DNA of 64,000 nt from contig NC_080423.1 in assembly GCF_029873635.1 (NCBI RefSeq), forward strand, positions 109,943,087 to 110,007,086, given 5' to 3'. A program made the translations under genes and the position numbers. This stretch comes from Malania oleifera. Its lineage: Eukaryota; Streptophyta; Magnoliopsida; Santalales; Ximeniaceae. Positions 38,291 to 48,573 of this stretch are shown one piece after another. The notes below the pieces were generated by a model, which saw only the letters and a list, made by a program, of their open reading frames with translations, did not search any database and was not told the DNA's origin. Position 1 is the stretch's first letter. Every line of letters starts with the position of its first letter.

Positions 38291-38499
38291 TTTTTTTGGA
38301 ATACGCACCGGATATCCACGCGTTCATTTTACGGTCCACGTGACTAATCCTACGCCCCTTGAAGTTGACCTCACAACTCCAAAGCAACGGTAAGTTCAGG
38401 AGTCCAGGAGCGGAAACGAGTCCGAAAGGGTTTGAACACCTGACCTCATGAAAGGCACTCCTGCAGCCCACACTACCACCTGAACTACACCCTGGGGGC
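38291..38499 (-). mobile_element. tRNA-derived SINE
   Basis: On - the 5' head reads GGGTGTAGTTCAGGTGGTAG, with an A box TAGTTCAGGTGG, followed about 45 bp later by a B-box-like TGTTCAAACCC. A body of about 120 bp and an A-rich 3' end (near 38290-38298) follow. TAGCGAC occurs at both flanks (38274-38280 and 38500-38506) with similar sequence beyond, fitting a target duplication. The family was not identified. Confidence 0.72.
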
Positions 38500-38611
38500 T
38501 AGCGACAATGACATCTACTTATTGATGTTACTAAAAGTTCCCTAACAATTTAATTAGGAGAATTTTGCTACCTTTAGGAACTAGATCTAGCAAAATGGGT
38601 TATGACTTCTA

Positions 38612-38890
38612 ACCCGTCCAATTAAGATGAGTTTTCATTTTTGATTTTATTTTTTAATAAAATATTAAATAATAGTCTGATTGGAAAAAAAAAAAATTCT
38701 CACTTTGATGCGTACGAAATCTCGCTTGAAAGTGAAGCAGCGTTTGATGCGAGGCACTTAGGTCCAGTGAGATTTGCTTGGAAATTGACAAAACTCGCTG
38801 GATGATCCAGTGAGTTTTCCTTCGAAATCGACTGACATTTGATGCATGGCAAAACTCGCTAGACCATCCAGCGAGTTTTGCTCAAATTTT
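38612..38890 (+). repeat. Left arm of a long inverted repeat, with palindromes
   Basis: Starting with TCCAATTAAGATGAG and TTTTGATTTTATTTTTTAAT, this segment matches, in inverted order, the segment at 41470-41745. It holds near-perfect short palindromes at 38790-38817 and 38851-38879 of the form AAAACTCGCT-GGATCATC-type centre-AGCGAGTTTT. Confidence 0.7.
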
Positions 38891-39370
38891 GAAAGTCTTC
38901 TTCCTCCTTCATTTGCTCGCGAATTGTAGAGAGAGCAGAGAGGAGGCAGCGTTGTAGAGCGGAGGGCAGAGCAGCCGAGCCAAATGATTGGATGTGAATT
39001 GTAGGTGACCGTTGGAGAGGAGAGGCGAACGTTGATCGTCGAATGTGGGGAGGAAGGTATAAAAGGGGGAGATTAGGTATGTAGCTTCTTCAACCCTTAT
39101 GCTCACATTATTGAATTCAGACTTGTTAGTTTAAGTGGAGAATTTGTTAGTTTGATCCAAATATTCGTTAATGTGTTTAATAAATTAGTATGTAACACTT
39201 CCAATTTGTTGATTGGAAACATTTGCTAGAAACCCCCAATATTAAGGTTATGGTTATTCTGTTTTTGTATTTTATTTTATTGTATTTAATATTGTGTTTC
39301 TTACAATTTGTTTCATGCAAATGTGTATATACTTTATGTGTAATTGTTATTGAAAAAAAATATATTTTAT
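38891..39370. other. Spacer inside the inverted repeat
   Basis: It starts with a GAGAGG/GAGCAGAG-rich stretch (38925-39060) and continues AT-rich. No gene was recognised. Confidence 0.4.
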
Positions 39371-39622
39371 ATTGTATTGTGTATGTGTAATTGTTATTGA
39401 AAGAAAAAATTGTTTAATTAATATATACTATATGTGTGATTGTTATTGAAAAGAAAATTTGTTATTGAAAAAAAATTAAGGTATGATGTAATTAATATAT
39501 ATTGTATTGTGTATGTGTAATTGTTATTGAAAGAAAAAATTGTTTAATTAATATATACTGTATGTGTAATTGTTATTGAAAAAAAAAATTCTTATTGAAA
39601 AAATTAAGGTATGCTGTAATCG
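39371..39622. repeat. Tandem repeat, period about 130 bp
   Basis: The unit beginning ATTGTATTGTGTATGTGTAA at 39371 recurs at 39501. Each unit also has internal TGTTATTGAAA repeats, so this is a two-copy minisatellite with shorter nested periods. Confidence 0.85.
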
Positions 39623-39772
39623 TTGAATATGAATATTTTCGGATTTGAAAAAAGATTCACCTTGTATATTGTATTTAAAATTGTTATTGAAAAAAAATTA
39701 AGGTATGCTCTAATTTACTGTGTTAATCATTGAATTGGATTTATATTGGAATTTGATTTGGATTTATTTTCA

Positions 39773-40830
39773 GACCAGGGTTAGGCAAGCCAATCGTACT
39801 ATAGAAGAATTGATGGATTTCTTATTTTGATCTAATTGAGTAGGCCAACCGCAATTTAGATCCAGCTTTCGGGCCGCACAACCCTGATCATGGAGGAAAG
39901 CATGATGTGGAGAATACCCTCAGGGCAGCCATGAGTTACAGACAGCACATGTATTCGTTACCGAGGACATTCATGAGTTAAATGGTGAAATGAAAATAAG
40001 AAAAGAAAGAGTGTGAGTTTAATTATATAAATAATTAGATGAAGTAAAACTCTCCGCTTTAGGGCTTACTAAGTAAGGTGAGTGCTCTGATAAGTATCAT
40101 TTGTAGCCACACCCGAGTTAATCAGGTAAGGTTACAAATGATATCAGAGTAAAGGGACGCTACATGTATGGGCGTGTAATCTCCCCTATCATCGGGAACT
40201 TTCGCTGATAAATATTGGTTGTATGTGTATAAATATGAGAAATGATATCTAAACTTAAGAAATCATATTTTATATTTATATGATAATGAGTATATATCTG
40301 TATATTTTTTTTCAGATGATATAATTACTTAAAAGAGTGTATTATGATATAATTGAACTCATACTGTACTGCCACACACTATGAATAATTTATTCGTTTT
40401 TCTGAGAGTTGTCTCACCCAAATATCTAAATATTACAAGAAAACGTGATAGACGAGTAGATAGAGCTCCGAGATAAAAGGGAGCTAATACCCTGATAGAC
40501 AGGGTGAGTATTATGAGCTAGGGATGTATGATTCCCCTAGAGTATTTTACTCTTTTTTTGGGGGGGGGGGGTGGGGTGCGGGGATGTGTTTAGATATGTA
40601 TATATATAGATGTTTAAAACTATGGTTATTTATATTCTGGATGGTTTGTATATATTGACTTCCGCTATTAGGTTTGTGTAAATGAGATTTACCGTTTACC
40701 CAGTACCCACTTTCGGGTTGGGTTGTGTTGAGGTGGTATCAGAGTATTTCATGTGGCCAATGTTTGATTAATATTTATTATTTATTGGAGACAAAAATGA
40801 AAAAAATGGTATGAAAATTGGAGTGTCACA
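39773..40830 (+). mobile_element. LTR fragment related to the outermost LTR of the nest
   Basis: It shares with the LTR at 59618-61697 the same ordered landmarks: CGGGCCGCACAACC, AACTCTCCGC, the GATAAGTATCA/GATAGGTATCA pair, TAATCTCCC, TGTCTCACCC, and an end in a TGT(C/T)ACA string. The left boundary is unclear. It is a fossil fragment with no coding part. Confidence 0.65.
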
Positions 40831-41469
40831 ATTACAAAGCAGATTAAATTCAAAAGAGGGGAAAGAATAAGAATCAACTACATCTTTTGCTTTTTCTTCT
40901 CCGATTTGACAGTCATGCTAATTGTTCACACTTCAAAGTCTTCCAAAAACAATAATGTGGAGAAGCAGGAGGACGTGGATCCTTAAGAGCCATATAATAT
41001 AACTATAAATTTAAGCCCCCATATGCTTTGGGGAATGGTGTGAAACTCTAAAATTTTTAGGAAAGAAGAATAAAGAAAATATAATTTTGTATACTATTTA
41101 TTTTTAATTTTTCTTAACTCTTAATTTTATTAATGATATATTAATATTTTTAAATTTTAAAATATAAATATTAATGATTGTAAATTAATTTCTTTCATTA
41201 ATTTATTATATTTTTTATTTTTTGCTTTTATTAGAATCAAACAAAAAAAGTAATCCCGTTTGTAGCTTGAAAAATATAAAGAAAATAAAAAGAAAAGGAA
41301 TCCACTTTTTTATATTTAGTTATTGACCAAAATTAAAAAAAAAATTGAACAAATGAACAAATAAGTTTTTTCTTCATTTTTCCCACATTAAAACACAAAT
41401 TAAGTGTTCAAAATCTCAAAAAGATAAAAAGAGAATGGAATACTTAGGATTTTTTAATTTACAAAAAAA
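40831..41469. other. AT-rich spacer
   Basis: A- and T-rich sequence between the LTR fragment and the right inverted arm. Nothing was recognised. Confidence 0.5.
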
Positions 41470-41745
41470 ATACATGCAGTGTAAATTTTGTTGGACCAGC
41501 CAACGAGATTTAAACAGTCAGACTAATCGTGTTTTGATGCGTGTCACTTAAATCTCCCTAGACCATCCAGCGAGATTTGCTTGGGAAAGAAGCAGGTGCT
41601 GATGCGTGACAAATCTCGCTAGACCATCTAGCGAGATTTTGTAAGCATCAAAATAGGAAATTTTTCTCCATTCAGATTGTTATTTATTATTTTATTAAAA
41701 AATAAAATCAAAAATAGAAAAAACTCCAATTAAGACGGCTTCCGA
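41470..41745 (-). repeat. Right arm of the inverted repeat, with palindromes
   Basis: This is the inverted counterpart of 38612-38890. Palindromes of the form AAATCTCGCTAGACCATCTA-GCGAGATTT lie at 41550-41579 and 41611-41639, with a weaker one near 41487-41512. Each is preceded by a GATGCGTG-type string, as in the left arm. Confidence 0.7.
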
Positions 41746-41837
41746 ATTATGAAAGTCAATTCGTTTATAAACAAGTCAACCCATGACCCGCCGTTTATAC
41801 CTAATACCAATTTAAAAGAACCCTAATCTCTTATCTC

Positions 41838-42236
41838 TTAGTCTTACCCACACCAATTGCCCTTTGCCCTTTCCCTTTGCCCTCTGCCCAAGCTCTCAGC
41901 ATTGCACATCGCTCTTTATGCATCCTAGCACTGCAGCACTAGAACATTGTCACCGCACGCTATCCCCCTCCCTCTCACTCGCAGAGTTTGTCTCCCTCAG
42001 TCCCTCTCGGCTCTCACGATCTCGATTCTCTGTCTCTCCCTCTCACAATCTCACTCTCAAGCCTCAATGTTGTCGCACGTTGTCCCCTCCCTCTCACTCT
42101 CAATCTCCCTCAGTCTCCGTCTCTCCCTCTCACGATCTCAGTGACATCTCACCCTAAATCTCCGACTCTCGCTCTCACGATCTCACCCTTAGGCCTTAGT
42201 CTCCCTCTCGAGCCTCAGCTCACTCTCAAGCCTCAA
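41838..42236. repeat. CT-rich degenerate repeat tract
   Basis: CCCTCTCACGATCTCA-type units recur many times. The tract resumes after the Cassandra LTR (42556-42600). Open stretches in it are by-products of the repeat. It may be the leader of an old element. Confidence 0.55.
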
Positions 42237-42555
42237 TTTGATACCCCATGGATGAAAAGACTTAAAAAGATTAGATGTTACTACCCATATCAACAAAGTG
42301 TACCTTTCTTTTCAGGAGCTTTCCCATAAAAACTCCACGATTAAGCATGCTTGCCTTAGAGCAATATTGGGATGGGTGACCTCCTAGGAAGTTTTCTCAG
42401 GAAGTGTGTGAGTGAAGACAAAACACACCGAAAATGACACGTGTTGATCTATGGGGCCAGTCATTAGTCCGATAAGGCCTGCCCCCCTATTGTCCAGGCC
42501 AGGTGGAGGAGGAGAGATGTAGTACTCCCTGGCAGACTCAGGTTGGGGCGTTACA
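42237..42555 (+). mobile_element. Cassandra TRIM solo LTR
   Basis: This is a 319-bp LTR ending GGGGCGTTACA, flanked by CTCAA (42232-42236) and CTCCA (42556-42560). It contains the Cassandra hallmark, a 5S rRNA-like segment, followed by CAGGAAGTGTGTGAGTGAAG and GGGGCCAGTCATTAGTCC as in known Cassandra LTRs. Only one LTR is present. Confidence 0.88.
42331..42395 (+). other. 5S rRNA-like segment inside the Cassandra LTR
   Basis: It reads AACTCCACGATTAAGCATGC, TTGCC, then GGGATGGGTGACCTCCTAGG. These match the central part of plant 5S rRNA, including the A-box region (42341-42353) and the C box GATGGGTGACCTCC (42371-42384). It is part of the element and not a ribosomal gene. Confidence 0.88.
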
Positions 42556-43195
42556 CTCCATCTCCCTCCACTCTCTCAGAATCAGTCTGTCGATCTACCT
42601 TTTTTTTAAAGAAAAAATGTAAGATTTAATAAATAAAAAAGGAGTACTTTTCTTTAAAAAATAAATTTTAAAAAATTAAAATATATAATTATTTTTTAAA
42701 CGAATAACTTGTGACCCATCCATTTAATAAACGGACGGATTAGAGTTTACATGGTTGCGACCCGTTTAACATCAACCCGTTTACGATTTGATTCATTTTC
42801 AACTCATATGGACCCGACTCGTGAATCTATTTTGCCACTCGGGAAGCAACGCAATATTATTAAAGCATATAAAATTAGAAAATGAGTTAAGAGAGAGAAA
42901 AAAAAACACAACATTTAATCTCTACATAAAAAAATATGTTCTCTGTTTTTTTAATAATTCTCTAAGATAGCATTTGGTTCACAATTGAAATCGGAATTAG
43001 AGTTGAAATTTATTGGAATTGAAAACGAAATGTCATATTCCTAATTTGTATTATAATGTTTGGTATTTTTATAAGAATCGAAAAATGAATCTAATTTATC
43101 AATTATGTCATTATAGTATAAAAAATTATTTATTAATTTAAAATGAAATAATAACATTATAAATATGTAATTTTTACCTACTATCATTTTATGAA
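42556..43195. other. Spacer left of the LTR nest
   Basis: A CT-rich end, then AT-rich sequence. From about 42971 it reads GCATTTGGTTCACAATTGAA and TCGGAATTAGAG, resembling a MITE end. A partly similar inverted string near 62800-62870 suggests that the whole nest may sit in an old MITE; this is weak. Confidence 0.4.
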
Positions 43196-43288
43196 TGTAG
43201 CGATCTCAAAAATTGTTATACTTGATTAGGGTTGTAATCCTAAAAATAAATAAATAAATAATTAATTAATAATTATTGATTATATAAT

Positions 43289-43301
<13 letters not shown>

Positions 43302-43337
<36 letters not shown>
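43302..43337. repeat. (TAA)n/(TTA)n microsatellite
   Basis: ATA repeats pass into TTA repeats, giving a perfect inverted trinucleotide tract within LTR E. Confidence 0.9.
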
Positions 43338-43344
<7 letters not shown>

Positions 43345-46158
43345 TAAGTAAGCAACCTGAAAGATCCTTCAGGATTCAATTTTTTTTTTTTTTTTAATCC
43401 AGAGAACATCCCCCCCTTCTCTCTCTCGCCAACTCTCTCTCCTCACATGTAACACCCCAACCCGCCATGTGGGGCTCAGGGTGCTACTTTGATGACGTCT
43501 GTGTACCTGATACCATATTCATTATATAAAAGCAGCGAAAATAAATGATATATTCTCCAAAACATTACTAGAGTTCTAAACTGCTCACATACATAGAATT
43601 CTCACAATATTCATATTACATGTAACGATCCAAAGAATAATGGTATTTAAATAATAAAGAGGGAGGAAAATGGAAACAGTAACAAAAGGAGGCAGCCGAC
43701 TTCGTCAATGAACGCTTCATGTTCGTCGACGACATTGCACTTTGGAGAAAATAACCCAAGAAATTTTTCAAGCCTCATCGACGAGGTCCCGTCTCGTCGA
43801 TGAGAAGATACCAAGAAGGATTTTTGGAAGTCTGAAATTCGTCGACGAGGGTGCAAGTTTGTTGACGAACTTTCTACAGGACTCGTCGACGAGGTGACAT
43901 GGCTCGTTGACGAATCCCGCAGTATAAATAGTGCTTAAACTCAGTTTTATGTAGAAAATTTCAGCGAAGACTCTCTCTCTCCTCTCTTTACGGTCCCTCT
44001 CCCATTTTTCTTCGATTTCAGCCCCGTTAGCCACTGGATCGATGATCTGAGGCCACCACGACACTCCTGGGGAAGTTCTCTCCAAGTTTGCTGGAGCGGA
44101 TCGTTGGTGAGACGAAGTTAGATTTCATCCCAAATTCAGGGTAATGTCTTTTAATAAAAATTTGGTTTAATAGCAGTTGTCGAAAATGTAGTAGATGTAG
44201 AAATAATGATGTTTTGTTCTGAAATTTATGGTTTTCAAGGTATTGAGTGGAGAACCCTGCGGGTGTAGGACTCGTTACAGTAGGGAGATTTTAGCAGAAA
44301 TCGGATAAAGAAAATATGCTATGCTAGGCAAATTTAGTATGATTTTCAGTATAGTATATATATTTATACCAGATTATTATTCACAGCAAGAATTAATACA
44401 GTTTATCCATTATGTATAATATGTTTTGAATTATTGTGTGACTTGAGAATATAGATATAGTACAAAGACATGCTTTACAGTATTTTTCATAACTATATTT
44501 TACAAAATATACAGACAGTGAATATATTTTATAGTAATTACAGAATACCATGATTATACAGTTTTAAGTACCAAGACATACAATTTTACAGTTCATTTCA
44601 GAAATATAGTTAATACAGATACAGTTTATCACAATGTCACGGTTTATACAGTTGTTATAGACTCATGGTAAAACAAATAGTTGTATATAGAGATGTATTA
44701 TATAGTATCAGATCCCGTTGGACCATTACAGATTACAGAGCACGGTATCGTTGCTATATACAATATATAAAGTGCAACCACCTATTCAGATAATACGTGG
44801 TATAACAATCGATTGTCTAGAGCCCACGAGTGGACAGGCTCCCCATCAGATATGAGTTAAGGAGGGTTGATCAGACTGATGGAGTATAGTGGTTTATCTT
44901 GGTCGACCAACTAGGGTAGATCCCGCCTACAGGCCGCATAACCCTATCATGAGGGATTAAATCATGACACACAGTTATCCATAGGGAAGTTTTCAATCAT
45001 TACTATTGTAGTGACCCGAAGAATAATAGCATTTTAATAATAAGAGAGAGAGAGAGAGAGAGAGAAAATAGATACAGAAACAGAAGGAGGTCGTAGACTT
45101 CGTCGACGAATACAGGGTTTCGTCGACGAAGGCCTTAAGGATTTTGTCAACGAATATAGGGCTTCGTCGATGAATTTACTGAAGGATTCGTCAACAAAGT
45201 GACATGTCTCGTTGACGAACCTAACCCTATAAATAGTGGAAACCCGAGATTTTTATCATTTTCACTGCGCCCCTCTCTCTTTACGTCACTCTCCCCCTTC
45301 TCTCTTCGTTTCCGGCCCCACCAGTCACCAGATCGACGATCTGAAGTCACCACGATGCTCCTGGCGGAGTTCTCTGCAAATCTGCCGAAGCAGGTCGTCA
45401 GGAAAACAGAGTTGGAATTCATCCCAAATTCAGGGTAAGGCATTTTAGTCCTTTTTTGGCCTTATGATAGTTATAGGAAATGATATAGGCAAAAAAATAC
45501 TGATATTATGTTCTGGCAAATATTGTTTCGAGGGTGTTTCGTAGGAGGCCCTACGGGTGTTAGGCTTGTATTCCCTAGGGATTTTCCAATAGTCAGGTAA
45601 GGGAAATATGCTATGCTAGGTATTTTTAGAAACATTATACAGTTTATTTAATTATGAAAATTATGTATTTAGTATGGTGTGGCTTGTGAATATGAATATG
45701 GTACGGATATAAGTTTTACGAATTTAGTTTCATGATTTTTACGAATTTCAGTATTATGATTATGCGAATTTCAGTACCATGATTTTATGTATTTTAGTAC
45801 CATGATTATACAAATCTTAGTATCATGATTATACGAATCTCAGTATTATGAATATGCAGTTTCAGTGTTATGAATGTATAATTCTCAATAGTATTACGTA
45901 TGAACTATAGTTACAGTTTATGCAGCATCATGGTTATTTTAGTACTTCAGAATCATGGTAAATTCATATATATATATATATAGAAATATATTATATGATA
46001 TCAGACCCTGTTGGACTTGCAGCTCCAGAGCACGATACTGTTGCTATAGATATTATGTTACTTTATGAGTACAACCACCTATTCAGATAATACGTGGTAA
46101 AGTCGACCACCTAGGCCTTTGAAGAGGTTAGGCTCCCCATCCAGATATGGGTTGAGGT

Positions 46159-48082
46159 TGTCACGACCTGCTCATTTTCCACATTTTTTTTTATATAATA
46201 TCAATATTACATATCCCATATTCCAACTCAGTAGGTCACAATCCTCCTGGACCCGTGGGTACCAGGAATAAATTAGAACATACAGTAGAAGCATACGCAG
46301 CAAAAAATGTACAATCATATTCATACCGTCATATCATACATCACAATATACTAGAGTTACTAGAATCATTGTACTTCCATATATACATCCCAAAAATAAA
46401 ATCTAGGGACGATTCCCACAGAGCCATACTATCCATACAAAAAACTTACCCTTCAAAAAGGGCAAATAAACCACACTATATCTACGGGGCTTTTCCCGCT
46501 CTCCTATCTGGGGTTCCTGAAAAGTTTATAAGATTTAGGGGTGAGACACCTCTCAGTAAGGAAAATAAACTAATACCAATGTGTGGTAACATGAGTATCC
46601 TGTGCTCTACATATACCATACATAACATATTCAATACTGTTTATCAAATCTGGAAAAACAGATGTAATTCAAAACATGGCAGAACATACTGTATTTTCAT
46701 AAACATTTCTCATCTCATATCATAATAATAATAACATAAAACAATCCCTGGTAGGTTAGCTGGCTGTTATCATGTATTACCCCCACATAACTGGGTTGTG
46801 TGGCCCGAAGGCGGGACCTGACAATGGTTGACCGACCACTGCCAAGTCAAACAGTAGTCTGTAGGTCTAATGGATCTACCCAGACTGGTCTATACACCAG
46901 GGGCGATAACAGTATACTTCTTGAAAATAACCGCATCGACCATCCAATCTCACACCACTCCGTACAGCGGCATTAACATAAATATCATGATCACGAGGAC
47001 CATGGACACATATCAACGGTACCGTGCAAGTGCTAGCCTAGACCAAACCAGCTAGGTTCTGATATCATATAACATATACTAAAATCGTGATACATAGATA
47101 TCTCATATCATTTATTTTCACATCAATCATATCATTTTGCATATATACATGTATCATGAAAATCATCGGCCCGTACGCCGATATTACACATTTTATCATA
47201 ACTCGGCCCATACGCCGGCAAACATAGCACAGCCCGTACGCTGGCAAATCACATCCACGTAGCATGAACCGTACGCTGGAAAATCATAGTCACATAGCAC
47301 GGCTCGTACGCCAGCAAAACATAGCACAGCCTGTACGCTGGCAAATCACAGTCACATAGCACGGCCCGTACGTCGGCAAATCATATAAAAATCTTGGCCC
47401 GTACGCCAATTTTCCATCATAAAAATCCATATCATCCACATTCCCAGAAAACAGTATTTCACAACATTTTTACTCATGTCACACAAACGGATTTTCACAT
47501 ATTCAATCATACGATCATTTTCACAGTCTTTTGCAAATATAACACGTATATATATAAAAATATTTTTATTTTCCATAAATCAGATGCTAAATATATATAT
47601 ATATATATAAACAAGTATTTTCTCAAAACAAAATTAGCTTTGTTTATCCCCTTACCTGATTCCTGTAAAGCCCCTAAGAAAATCTTCTCTGCACCCGCAG
47701 GGTTCCCAACTCAACAACCTTGGAAACGAACTCGCAGAATTAAAGTTCAGTATTTTCGTACGTACAACATTTTCTATAACTACCACAAAGTCAAATTTGG
47801 CTTAAAAAATCTTACCTCAACTTAGGGATGATTCCCAATGTTCCCAACTAACACCCCTGAAAATGAAAATTTTCAGTGTTAAAGTTCAGTATTTTAACGT
47901 GTATATCACTCTCTTCAATTGTCAAAAATCCAAATATTGAGTATAAAGTCTTACCTTGGATTTGGGATGAAATCCAACTTCGTTTCCCTAACAATCTGCT
48001 CAGGCAGACTTGTAGAGAACTTCGTCAGGAGCGTCGTGGTGGCTTCGATTTGTCGATCCGGCGTAAAACTGGCCTGGAATCG

Positions 48083-48114
<32 letters not shown>

Positions 48115-48318
48115 ACAATGGGACTTCTTATAGAAGCTTATACAATTATATATATATACCTTTAACTTATATATATTACATATATATCATAATAACTTAT
48201 TTATATATATATATATATATTCCTTATCATACTATTCATTTTACTTGTTAATTTAATTATTTTATTATTTTATTATTTTATTATTATTTTTTAAATTTTA
48301 TTTTTCCCGGTTACTACA
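46159..48318 (-). repeat. Element A, 3' LTR (left copy)
   Basis: It starts TGTCACGACCTGC and ends GGTTACTACA. It is 2,160 bp long. It includes a tandem array with CGTACG cores (47158-47412) and a (GA)n run (48087-48114). Confidence 0.93.
47158..47412. repeat. CGTACG-core tandem array in LTR A (left)
   Basis: About eight degenerate units of roughly 30 bp, each with GGCCCGTACGCCGGCAAATC or a variant. CCGTACGC is part of a dyad (GGC-GTACG-GCC) in many units. The same array is found in the right LTR at 54016-54270. Confidence 0.85.
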
Positions 48319-48573
48319 TTCCTCCCCCCTTAAAAGAATTTCGTCCTCGAAATTTACTGTTCCCGTAACTCGCCATCCTTTAACTAGGAAAAAGGGTCTA
48401 CTCATTTTATTACCTACCCTCACTTATAGCGGAGAAATACCGTTGTTACATTTCGAGTCTTGGAAGATTACATATACAAAAGAAAACTATTCTCCCAAAA
48501 TTAAAATACTACACTAATTAACCATTACATGTACCTACAAAAGAAACTACCTAACTACTTGGATCTTATCCCA

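Noticed and set aside
41864-42329. Three overlapping Ser/Pro-rich open stretches on +
   Set aside because: All come from the CT-rich degenerate repeat and cross into the Cassandra LTR.
42331-42395. 5S rRNA gene
   Set aside because: Only the middle of 5S is similar, it has many differences, and it is embedded in a Cassandra LTR.
47158-47412. CRISPR-like array
   Set aside because: The repeat units are degenerate, there are no spacers of constant length, and the array is part of a plant LTR.
46255-47825. Open stretches up to 156 residues on + inside LTR A
   Set aside because: They recur in the other LTR copy, are antisense to the element and have no known domain.
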